Source: Oopsacas minuta
Taxonomy: Eukaryota; Porifera; Hexactinellida; Lyssacinosida; Leucopsacidae
Direction of reading: 5' to 3'
Assembly (NCBI GenBank): GCA_024704765.1
Contig: JAKMXF010000125.1
Location: 1-32,721, forward strand
Length of the DNA stretch: 32,721 bases
The notes beneath the pieces are model-generated. The model did not search any database. It saw only the letters and a list, made by a program, of their open reading frames with translations, and was not told the DNA's origin. The stretch's first letter is position 1. Each line of letters begins with the position of its first letter. Both the position numbers and the translations under genes were made by a program. Shown in pieces: positions 9,863 through 20,088 of the stretch.

Positions 9863-9864
9863 TA

Positions 9865-11380
9865 TACACATTGATCAAATAACTATATATATAAGCTCAA
9901 CTATAGCATAGTTCAGTTTTTGTGTATTAGCTTTTCTGTCTTCGAGGAAAGGCCATTTTTTCGGATTAATGCAAGTCACCTTTCCTAATGAGAGTATGGG
10001 TTTTTTGTATTGGAACAAACTGTAAAATGCTATAGTTCTTCGTATATATGGTTTTTTCACATTTCTATATCTGTGTTTGTGATTGTTTGATGATGTTGGA
10101 AGTGCCCGAAGGCTACTTTTGTATTTGCACTTTTTGGCACAATGTTTGGACCATATCGAGTCCGGGACAAAGATTCGCGTGATTTTATTCTCAACTTTAC
10201 TTTCTATAATACACCTTGATGACTATTTCCATTCAATTTTATTGAATACGAATTGGCCCTAATAATTTATCTCACAGCTTCTACTCATTATGAGGCATCT
10301 CCTGAGGTCTCAATTTTTGCCATATACATACTCATCATGTAATGATTACACCATCGCGTAATTAATACGTCATTATGATCAGTGTTTTCATCGCCAATTT
10401 GGATAAAGCCCAAGCTGAAGCCTATAATATCCACATTTGTTTTTCAAAAATCCAAATCTATCCTAACAATATGTTATGTTATCAAACATTTTCATCAATT
10501 AACTCTATAATATACACTGTATTTCAACTATACAAAATATATCATACTATTCTGGTTATGTGACTAATAATGTCAAATTCATATTATTTTAAACCTCAAA
10601 GAACTATTAACTATGTTTGTTTCAGACTAAATCTAGGTAAATTTGTCTAATTATATATTTCAGGGCGCAATTCGATCATTAATTAGAGAATGCGCTATTT
10701 CATTATCTAAAATGAATTAAACACAATCTATATTAGATTCCGAAATTCTGGTAACAGATTTGAATTCTACTTTGAAGAATTACCCATAATTGTTATGATA
10801 TTTGTGCCGCATGCTAAGTGGCACAAATTTACAAAGTCTGCGTCACTTAGGACGTTGGCACTAATTTTGCCAAATACGACTTTATTTATACTATGCAAAC
10901 AATTATAAGTTTAGAGAATATCAAATAATCTTTATCATAGGCGAGACATGCCTAGGTATACCCGAGTAATCTCCGGGGTCAACATTTCTCCTCTAGTCAA
11001 TAAATTGATTCAATATTATATCTTATTGGAAATCCAGTTTTTCTTTTCTTGTCTATTTTTCATGACTACCTTTAATGGAAATGATTACATGTAGATAATT
11101 GTGTTCTTAACCATAGAGTTATGGCCTACCATAGTATTTTACTATTTGTTTGACATGGTATTTTTGTTTCTATCTACTTTGGTTTTCTCGCATGAAACGT
11201 ACAATTACTGATTTTTGGGATTATGGTAGAGACAAGATGAAAAGAGAAATCAACAATTATATTTGAGATTGTACAGTACAATTTTGCACGGGTAGAGCTT
11301 CAGTCCTGCTTACGCCTATAATCTTCATATTTTTTGTCATTGTTGTTCCAATTTTCCAGTTATGTCCCACTTCTGCACAT
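9865..11380. other. No gene recognised
   Basis: AT-rich spacer. A perfect 8-bp stem hairpin (TTTGTGCC...GGCACAAA) sits at 10801-10827. Open frames at 9875-10060 and 10375-10563 have no recognisable content. The last eight bases, 11373-11380, form the left target duplication of the next element. Confidence 0.45.
10801..10827. repeat. Short perfect inverted repeat (hairpin)
   Basis: TTTGTGCC and GGCACAAA are separated by 11 bases. A similar GGCAC/GTGCC hairpin is at 15558-15584. The role is unknown. Confidence 0.5.
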
Positions 11381-14351
11381 TAGGGTGTCCCAAAAAAATC
11401 GATTTTTTGGAAGTTTATGGGGGACCCCCTAAGAAGTTTCTATATGTCATAGAATGATGGTGGAAAAAATTTCAGGTAGTTATTAGGTGATTTAGGGGTC
11501 CCTCAATGGCTTCATAAATTACATTTTACATCTGTTTTTTAAAAATTTCAGAATTTAATTCTTTGCTAGAAACTTGCCTTAAAATGCTAACTTGGGTGAA
11601 TCGACAATGCAGATTTCAGATTTAATATCAGAAATTTGTTATCTGTACATTTATATACTTTTTCAAGAAGTAAAATATTTTGTAATTCATTGTATATTAT
11701 TAATAGATTAAATGCAATTTAGCTCAGACATAGTTGGAGTAGTCCTGAAGTGTTTTCGATGCTGCTCTACCACTTGTAGTAGGCATTGCTTTGGACCTCG
11801 TCTTTTGAACTTCTGTTAAACTGTGAATCAGCTGGATCCCACGTTCAGCAACATCGTTACACAGTCAAATGCCTAGCAAACCCTTGACCCTCTATGTAGC
11901 TTAGATCCGAGCTCAAGTGTTAACAGGTTTTTTGAGGAACAATGAGTCTAATCTTGATGTCTCATAAAATGACAGTGATGCATAGTTCATTAAGAGAGCC
12001 CGGTCGCTTAGTTAACAGATGTCTGCCTCGATCTTGCTAAATACCTGCAACAAGCTGAACTTTGACCTCGTCATGTAGATGGTTTGAGAATGGCGCTAGC
12101 GAAGCCAACTCCAGAGAAATGCACCAAGAGTGTCTGACCATCATCCGCAAACCAACATGACTCAGCTCCACGTCGCCGTATTCCTATAAACGATGAATCA
12201 GCGCTATATCGTTGATTGCAACATCAATAGCGAGGCTGCACGAGTACCGTGACTGGATGTATACTAGGATAACAAATCGGTTGACTCGTTGAAGACCTTG
12301 TAATTGCCGTACGGTGAGATGTAGTGCTTCCTCGTTTCTCCGAAAGAGAAGCTCTATTTTCAACGCGTAGATAGCTTTGCTATCCAACGTGCTCTGTTCA
12401 GAGCTCCAGCCCGTCGTAGAGATGAAACAACTGGTAGGCCAACCATATTAGCAGCAAGATGGATTAACTCAAGGTAGTCCTCCCTTCGATGTTTGGCATC
12501 CATCGTGGTCCGAAGAAACTGCAAAACATCTGTTGGAGCATCTACGAGAGGAATTGTATCTTGGGGTTGATGGTGTAATTTCATCCATGTAGATCGAAAG
12601 TGCTTGAAAAATATATTGTCTGGTTCAGATGATGGGCCCATACACGTTGTAAACACGTCCGATAGAAGCACTTCGAAGATATGGTGCCGACAAGCAAATC
12701 AGAGAAGAGACCGTTCAAGCAAATTATTCAGGTGTACACAAGCGCCATAATATTGACCTGTATTTGATACTGTTGTATCAAAACAGGCACCAACTGTATC
12801 TGTTTCTATATCCCACGACTCAAGAAGTCCTTTAACAGCGTCGGAAGTATATTTTCCAGTTCCTGACAAGAGCTTAGGGCTCCAAGTAACTTGGTAGAAC
12901 TATCTTCAGAACTGGTTAGGAGGACAGCTATGCGATCTACAAGTTGGATACTCTTATCTGTGTCTGGTAAGAGTTTGCCATCCAAATGCACAACAGATTT
13001 CGTGGAGGAGAATGCCTGACGGGCCTCTTGGGCTTATTTCTTCCATTGCTTCTGTCTTTGACGGTGAATAGTGCTTTTTGACAGTGAAACAGTACTTGAA
13101 GGGACACCAATCGTGTTCAAGACAGATGCAGCAATCATTGATGCCTTGTGTACACTGGTGTTTGTTCTGTCAAGAACTGCATTAATTTCGGACTGATGTT
13201 TCGCTACTTCTTGACTGCAGTCGAATTGCATGTGAATATCCCATCATCCCTCATGTCTTCATAAGTAGTCTCGTCGTGCTCTGAATCAATTTCCTGGCTG
13301 GCGAACTGCGATTTTGGTGCAGAGGATTGTAACAGTTCACGATGTGCGCGTCTTTTGGCCGACAACCCTTCTAGCGTTGCTAGTGAGGAATCTATCCCCG
13401 ATACTCCCAGAACGATCCATGCGCTGCTGAACGAGGAATTGTCTGTCCCCTTCAAACTGAATTAAATAGTTTGCGTGAGCATGAGCTATGTCAAACAATT
13501 TATCTAGTTTGATTGAGTACTCTCCCTGGTTTTGAATGTCTGACAGAATGCTACGCTGCATGTTTTTCGAAAGCTGTTGTTGTTGTTGCTTGTAGAGTTT
13601 CTCTATTTTATCGATGATATCTCTCTTAGATTTCATTGGAATCCTGCACTGGTGCCATATCTTAATTAATTCGTCATAGGTTGTATGTGCGCTTTCTCGT
13701 TTTGTGCACTTATTTCGCGATGTTTGATAAAAAAGCGCATAACATCACGTCCACTAGGCAACTTTGCACCAATTATTTTGTTAGTGGGGAATCCGATCAG
13801 CCAAACGTGTTGAGAAGTGCGAGTTTTTGCTGCCATAATGTCAACTTGTTAAACATTTCAAATATGAGTCAGAATTTCTACTAGTTCCGGAATATGGAGT
13901 AAACCCTGTTATTGAAACACAATAATTCCTTAGTAATTTAATCTTATGTACGACGGAAATATGACTCAATTACAAACCACAATCTATTCTTTTGTTATTT
14001 TTAAGTAGTAATCAATAGAAACTTGAAACTTGACGAACAGTAACAGATGAATCATATATTTAAGTAATTCAAATCCGATGGTATACAAGATAACAAATTT
14101 CTGATGTTAAATCCTAAATCTGCATCGTCGATTAACCCAGGTTAGCATTTTCGAGCAAGTTTCTAGCAAAGAATTAAATTTTGAGATTGTTAAAATACAG
14201 GTGTAAAAATATAATTTGCGAAGCCATTAAGAGACCCCTAAATCACTTAATAAATACCTTAAATTTTTTCCACAATCATTTTATGACATATAGAAACTTC
14301 TTAGGGGGTCCCCCATAAACCTTTCAAAAATTCGATTTATGGGACACCCTA
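11381..14351 (-). mobile_element. hAT-like transposon of a divergent family, with long TIRs
   Basis: The ends are long inverted repeats. The left begins TAGGGTGTCCCAAAAAAATC and contains TTTATGGGGGACCCCCTAAG, while the right, on the minus strand, begins TAGGGTGTCCCATAAATCGA and contains TTTATGGGGGACCCCCTAAG. The match can be followed for well over 150 bp (GAAACTTCTTAGGGGGTCCC, GGTCCCTCAATGGCTTC against its counterpart). The 8-mer CTGCACAT is present exactly at 11373-11380 and 14352-14359. The target fits the nTnnnnAn pattern of Buster-type hATs and the end fits YARNG. The length is 2971 bp. One transposase-like gene on the minus strand fills the middle. Confidence 0.9.
11711..13836 (-). pseudogene. 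Transposase-like protein of the divergent hAT element, broken
   Basis: The start codon is at 13836 (MAAKTRTSQHVWLIGFPTNK). A one-base shift near 13690 leads into TYDELIKIWHQCRIPMKSKR, then a Q-rich coiled region (LYKQQQQQLSK) and another shift near 13400. Further on come SGIDSSLATLEG, HLDGKLLPDTD near 12960, and FDTTVSNTGQYYGACVHLNN near 12740-12800. Next is a stop followed by FACRHHIFE near 12690, then GPSSEPDNIFFKHFRSTW, GALNRARWIA, and the tail LLQVVEQHRKHF near 11740. I recognise the signatures D-T-T-x-S-N-T-G and A-C-R-H-H-I-x-E from unnamed proteins in many arthropods and cnidarians. The CxxH after a D-containing motif is compatible with a hAT RNase-H fold. About 700 codons are spanned, close to full length. 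Confidence 0.8.
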
Positions 14352-14499
14352 CTGCACATGTAGCTCAAACATAAAATACTAACTACTCAACAAGATTTGC
14401 TATAAACAATCCTACAAATCTTATTCGGGCACTACAGACCGATGGAATTCAAAACTGCCATCAGAATTGTGCCATTTAATATATATTCTATGTAGTTTA

Positions 14500-14714
14500 G
14501 AAGGTTGAAACCCCTCAAACCGAATATCAGTATTCATGAATGGTAGCCTAACCGAATACTGATATTATTTGGGTTATCCAACCGAATACTGATAATATTC
14601 GGTAAAATCAACCGAGTACTGCCAAAAATATTAGTTTTGGCCAACCGAATATTGAACAATTTGCCAAATGAGGTTCGGTTGAACCGAATATCGAACTATT
14701 CGGTTGCAACCTTG
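14500..14714. repeat. hAT-like MITE built of CCGAATA motifs, copy 2
   Basis: The ends read GAAGGTTGAAAC on the left and, on the minus strand, CAAGGTTGCAACCG on the right. The interior repeats AACCGAATA / TATTCGGTT in both orientations (about ten copies), and the outer portions align with 5493-5649: CAAACCGAATATC-GTATTCA near the start and GAACTATTCG near the end. The flanking 8-mers GTAGTTTA and GTAATTAG agree at only 5 of 8 bases, so the duplication is weak here. It is 58 bp longer than copy 1, mainly from extra CCGAATA units. Confidence 0.7.
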
Positions 14715-14859
14715 GTAATTAGTTTTCAAATAATTTTTAACTCATAATCTAATTAATGAACAAAGCGTTTTTGAATATTTAGAATTAGAAAAATTTTCCT
14801 AAATTATTCCGGAACATTGCTGACAAACAGTCAAATATTTTTATGAATTATGAAATGGG

Positions 14860-15195
14860 ATAAATATTCACCGTATAACCAGGATATATATGAGTTTGTT
14901 TAGTGTTGTTAAAATACTTTCTCAACATATTCGATTACCCCAGGTTGTCGTTGAAAGTATGATTCTACTACGAATTTGAATTTATTTACTTTATCTTCAT
15001 AAAGACAACAATGTATTTACATATGATTAATCAAAAAGTGTGAAAATCGGATCCAGCATGTTCGATATATCTAGTGAAGTTTTATTGAATTCTATTTACT
15101 TCCATGATAAACGCGATGAAATCATAGTTATGCGAAAATCATTTACTTGACAACCGACAATCAAACAGACAACAATTGAGATTTATTTATATAGA
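14860..15195 (-). mobile_element. Helitron-like non-autonomous repeat, copy 2 (inverted)
   Basis: Read on the minus strand from 15195 it starts TCTATATAAATAAATCTCAA and TTGTTGTCTGTTTG. It continues with the blocks seen at 5994-6440: GTAAATAGAATTCAATAA, CTAGATATATCGAACATGCT, GGATCCGATTTTCACAC, TTAATCATATGTAAAT and GAATCATACTTTCAACGA. It carries a single copy of the unit that is duplicated in copy 1. The 3' boundary is approximate because the CTRR end was not found. Confidence 0.55.
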
Positions 15196-15835
15196 TTTAT
15201 TTTTCACGTATTCTTAGATTTGGCATCACTCCTTTAAGGATCTCGATGATATATGGATATTTCGATTGTACCCAAGTTATCATCAATCATATCAACTCCG
15301 AATTTTCGACTGTTTGAGTAAACACTATCACTCTCATCCTTCTAGAAGTATTACTCTTTCGCTGGAAATATATGCTCAAATTCAATGATGTTACTGTGCT
15401 TAACATGAAATAGTATAGTCGCCAGTTTGGATATTAGTCCTTTATTGTATTTTCATCTTCTGTCATGTACCTAAATAGTTTAAGATTTTGAGCTGAAATT
15501 GTAAAATGTTTTTCTCACATATATATTTGAATTTTGATATAGGATTTCTTACCTCATACAAATTGGCACTCTTGTGCCATTTGTACAAACAGGAAAAGCG
15601 TGCCACCTAACGCAATACTAAGATTATATCCGTTGTTTTTTTCAGATATCATCCTTTTTTTAGAAATATCCTATAAGTGATAATTTTAATATATTAGTAA
15701 TTAAAACACCCTCGGATATCCACACATAATTATTTTCAATAATCAACTCAAATATTCTTATAGTTTTAGTACTATGTAACATCGATTTTCAACTTTCAAT
15801 TTTGTTATGTTTTTTCAAGTCCAAATAGAACTATG
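15196..15835. other. No gene recognised; hairpin at 15558-15584
   Basis: AT-rich spacer. The near-perfect hairpin ACAAATTGGCAC / GTGCCATTTGT is at 15558-15584. Nothing else stands out. Confidence 0.45.
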
Positions 15836-16960
15836 CGAAGGGCACTCGAAAATTTTTGATGTTGACCGACATATCAGATAGTAAAAATAAAATTGACTAT
15901 TACATTTTTCAAAATACTCTCCCTGACAATCTATGCATTTTTTCATTCTGGTAAACCAATTATCAAAACATTTTTTCCACTCTTCTTTGGGTATGTCTCC
16001 GATCGCTTGGAAAAGTGCCCCTCTCAACTCCTCANGGGTGCAAAGGTTAAAACTTTGTGTATCTGCAGGAGGGGATTACTTTGAATAAATTCTATAGTGG
16101 ACTAGTGTGTATAGTGTTTGTATCATATTCTATGATGTCACTCGCAAGACTTATTGAACACCCTAGCAAACCAAATATTTTCGATCGGCTTATATCTGGG
16201 GAGCTACTGGGCCCAAATGGTTTCCACCAAAAGCCAGCTAGATGCTCTGAAAGCCATCTCTGTGTCCTTTGGCTGTATGGAGAGGGGCGGCATCCTGTGT
16301 GAAAATTGTCTCGGATATTTTTCAATACATTTCCATTGGGTGAGTGGAGCCTTGGTTTAACTCCGCTCAAAGTTATTGAGACAGCATTTCTTCAGGAATT
16401 CCTTAATACAGTATTCAGTGTTCACAGAGCGTTTAGGGATGAAGTGTAGTCCTGATAGCACTAACTGGTTCTTCATTTTCGGAGATTACAACTAATTAGA
16501 CCGTGGTAATATTGTGCGGATTAATGGTCCAATCACAATCATTCCATGCTTTGCGTTCCGGACAGAATTCTAGCCTCTTTTGCATCTGTTTTCGGTCAAT
16601 TTCGTGTACAAGGGTCTTTGATAGGCTATCACTACAATTGTTACTAGTAAAGACGGTAAGTTGTGTCTCACTGACGGGGCACCGACCTAGACGAGATATA
16701 TTTCGCAAGTTTCGGATTTAATTGTAGCGTTTCCCGAATGATTTTCGAATTATAAGTTAGGACCCGAGATAGCTTCGCCGGATGTCCACAGCCTGGCTTG
16801 TCATGGAGCAGAGATCCAGCTCCATGCCATATATACCAGTTTTAAACTGTCCGAATTGTTACTACAAGAGTATTGGTAACTGTTTGTATTGAACCGGCTT
16901 ATATCAAGCAAATCGCTAGCTCACGAATAGCTAATCTTGGGTTCATGAAATCTACGCAAT
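15836..16960 (-). pseudogene. Tc1/mariner transposase, heavily decayed (one element or two joined fragments)
   Basis: At the 3' end (left) a clear mariner C-terminus is read on the minus strand: LRGALFQAIGDIPKEEWKKC, FDNWFTRMKKCIDCQGEYFE. It is followed within about 50 bp by a TIR remnant (CGAAGGGCACTC at 15836) like that of the element at 421. Upstream on the same strand are QDAAPLHTAKG and WLSEHLAGFWWKPFGPSSSP near 16200-16290 (second catalytic Asp region, in different frames). Further upstream are FIPKRSVNTEYCIKEFLKKC near 16390-16440, KQMQKRLEFCPERKAW near 16530-16590, and IRETLQLNPKLAKYISSR near 16700. The spacing suggests one roughly 1.1-1.3 kb element. However, the C-terminus looks like a DD34D mariner, while the HTAK...SSSPD part looks closer to a DD37-type. 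No 5' TIR was found. The base at 16035 is ambiguous. Confidence 0.65.
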
Positions 16961-17101
16961 AAAATTTATAGGGTTGGGAATTATTATGAAAATATACAGA
17001 TGTCAATTAAGGATATACAGAATTTATTAAAGTACTGGACTCCGATTGAATAATAATAATTTGAGAAATTGTCGGTTAGCAAATCAATTTCTGCTGTCTG
17101 C

Positions 17102-17270
17102 ACCTATTCACTATGATTCTCTCTTGTAACATGTTTAATCATTCAATTTCAACTATCAACACATATTCAATGCAATTCTTACTTGCAACAATGTTTAACC
17201 ATTCAATTTTGTTAATTAGACCTATTCCCTGCACTGTGGTACTTACCAGTAACAAGCTTAAATTTCCATC
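17102..17270 (+). repeat. 59-bp tandem repeat, about 2.8 units
   Basis: Units start at 17102 (ACCTATTCACTATGATTCTC), 17161 (ACATATTCAATGCAATTCTT) and 17220 (ACCTATTCCCTGCACTGTGG). The first two share TTGYAACA-TGTTTAA-CATTCAATTT, and the third decays after about 50 bp. An open frame through the array is probably incidental. The rest of 16961-18307 shows no gene. Confidence 0.65.
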
Positions 17271-18307
17271 AGTAAACAAGGTAATGGAAAAGAAAAGAAA
17301 TGAGAGTAGAAAATGAAGACGATAATAATAAGGAATGGTCGAAAAGGAAAAGTCTAAACTTAGTTATATTATCCCTTCCGATATGCAGATTTCAATTGCT
17401 TTCAAAAAGTGTTAAACCCAACAATGTAGACTGTCCAGAAATACGATAGTTACATTCGTATATGGTGTATCCTATACCATGCAAAGAGTTTGTTGTAATA
17501 TTTTAGTAACCAATACAAGTACAAAAAAATTATTGCTATAGGCTCTTGTACTACCTTAGCAAAATTCATGACCCGCGTACTCCCATGGATGAATTGTCTT
17601 ATTTAACTTACAAAATATTTTTGAATAGGCAGAACCTATTAATACATGTCATTGTACCTACTCCGAACTCGAATCAAGTTTGCATAAGGGATTTATCTTG
17701 GATCCCGAACCTGTTATACTCAAAATGCACGCCATCTACATGAATAATTGTTCAACCGATTAGGCAGAAGTCTTACATTCATACTGAAAAGGAACACAAA
17801 TTTTTGTTTCGTTTTAAACCAGTGTGAAGTTCGCAAGTTTGGTTTCAGCAAGTTTCGAATATAAATCTCACTCCTTTCCCCGCGATTGGTTTAGGGCCAA
17901 AATTCCCCAACAAGGTGATTGCTTAGGGAAGCTCATGAATATGAAGGAAAAAGTTTTCAATTTTTTGAGTATTACAAAACCAACTGTTTTCCTGAACCCA
18001 AAATTCAACTATGACCAATTCTGAATATTGGACATTGGTTTTGGAAAATCTGGCAAAATTATTTTACTATCTTCTGAGATCCTGTTTGCTAAACTTCCAC
18101 TATTATCATGGACACACTTGTACTATGATTGTGTTGGCAAGCACAACAACATCTCTATACTTATTCTACCTTTGAAAACTTGGGAGTTTGTCCAGTTTAG
18201 CGTTTCAAATTATTTCCGTATACTTGTATCATCCCCAATTTACCCCACTAAAATTCCAAAACACTGGAATATATTCTAGATTAACAAAAATCACTTTACC
18301 TACGTTC
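17271..18307. other. No gene recognised
   Basis: AT-rich. Three open frames of 65-83 codons (17546-17743, 17824-18024, 18028-18279) have no motif I recognise. The last eight bases (CTACGTTC) may be the left target site of the hAT element that follows. Confidence 0.4.
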
Positions 18308-18534
18308 TATAGGCGTAGCCAGGGTTTTGGATTGGGGGGTCCTGGACAAGCGAAGCGAGTCAATAAGGGGGTCTCGGGCATCGCCACAGCGATTTTTTTA
18401 AAATTTCTTTAACAAAGACCGATGTGCGATATTGGAAACTCTATTGCCGTAATCTCTACTCATTAACAAACTAAAGACACTAAGTAACATTCCCATAAAC
18501 CAAGTAGGCTATCGTTTGTTCTATTATATGTTTA

Positions 18535-19897
18535 TTCAAACGTATAATTCCATTTTTTAAATATAATAGATGCGTGTAAATGTTGTGGCAAATCGTTTGA
18601 TAACATCATCAATGGATGGTGTATCAGAACGATGAACCTGAAGTAGAAGGAGAGCCTCAAGTCTCTGCACTTCATTGTGCTTCTTTTTTCCATTAGAGTT
18701 TTCTCCATTTTGGAGAACATGCGCTTAGCCTCGACAGTCGTCACTAGCAGAGTTGCCAAAATCTGCAGCAATGGAGAATGTCGGGAAATGATGCGCAGCT
18801 ATCAAGTGTAGCAATGGCGGATTTGGAGAGTCCTCCCTTGAGATATTAGACCACTTCCGTCGCCACAAGCTATAGTTACAGCATGCAACAAGCATGGGAT
18901 CTTCCTGCAAGTAATCATAAACCGAGATGACTGGTTCCACATAACCAGTTGTCCTCACTATTTTTCAATATGTATGCTGGAATGAGCCTTGCAAGTTCCA
19001 CGACTCTCCGCTTCCTCCCACCAAAGCGAAGTTCCAAGTCAGTGACAATGCTGTCGATGGCAGGATATAAGACATTTATTCTAAAATACTGTTCAACATA
19101 TTGATCCGTACCACCTACTGCCGCCCTGCAGACTGAGCGTGATGCCAACAGTGGCTTCGCCAGTTCAATGTCAAGTATGGTAACAACCAGTGACGCTTCA
19201 GCAAATAGTTCTTTGAATCTGTCAGCAGATCTTATCTGACGTAAGGTGTCGATAAGATCTTTGATGTTGTCCATTGCCAAAACAATATCAAGACTAGGCT
19301 TTTGCAGCCGTCGTGTGGTGGTAGGAACAGGGCAGAGAGTACCTCAAGCATGACAAGAGAAATCACAAAGCTAGACTGCGCGGTGAAGTTCATAAGATGA
19401 TAGCCGTCTTCGCGCATCAGGTGACTGCCAGTCAGACATTCATTGTAGTGCAACCATCACGTACTTCAGCAAACTTCGTACGCAAACCACGGAAGTGTGC
19501 CGCTCGACGAAAGGCGTTGTACACAGTAAGTCCAGCTGTATCTTGGAGATGGAGTGTCCTCTTCGTCATATATGCAGGACTTCAACAAGTCGGTCCGCTT
19601 GGCACTCGAACGAAAACACAAAGTTATGTCTTTGATAACATCTTGTGCGTGTTTGATAGATTGCACAGTGATCGCTTTTGCAGCGTCAGATTCAAACAGT
19701 GCATGGCATAATTGTAGTTTTGTGCGTCAGGCGCTTCAACTTCAAAATCAAGCGGCTGCTCCTGCACGTTGACCTGTCATTGATGATGCACGTCATATCC
19801 ATGACCAATGCATCTTGTCAATTCTAATTGCAGGCATTTGACAACGTGAAAGTAATGCCTCACCAATGGCATTGCCACTTAGACAACGTTCGTCATC
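18535..19897 (-). pseudogene. Outer hAT transposase, C-terminal part, broken
   Basis: Reading leftwards from 19897: DDERCLSGNAIGEALLSRCQ, then GHGYD and ASSMTGQRAGAAA in shifted frames, the first half of the RNase-H-like domain. Next come ALFESDAAK-like text, HAQDVIKDITLCFRSSAKRT, DLLKSCIYDEEDTPSPRYSW (compare TPSxxxxTRW), a long middle part (19280-18915, DIELAKPLLASRSVCRAA), and the C-terminal dimerisation region near 18700 (LATLLVTTVEAKRMFSKMEK). The order matches ZMYM1 / P52rIPK-type hAT transposases. At least four frame changes are needed. The segment directly upstream of DDERCLSG is where the inner hAT inserted, and its 8-bp duplication is intact. Confidence 0.8.
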
Positions 19898-20088
19898 CTT
19901 GCTGGCAGGGGCGTAAATCCTGGGGGGGGCGGGAGGGACGCATCCCGCCACTTTTTGGACTGGAGGGACGCCTATATAAATTGTACCCCCACTTTTTCGT
20001 CTTTGAAATTATTTATAATACAGATATAAATAATAATTCCCATTGAATATCTTAATGTCAATTTTTCTCTTCGAGTCGTTTTGATTTT

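Noticed and set aside
16092-16370. A 92-codon minus frame as an independent gene
   Set aside because: It contains WLSEHLAGFW and SSSPD motifs of a Tc1/mariner transposase in shifted frames, so it is part of that fossil.
19397-19711. 104-codon plus-strand frame
   Set aside because: It is the antisense shadow of the outer hAT transposase, whose motifs read on the minus strand.
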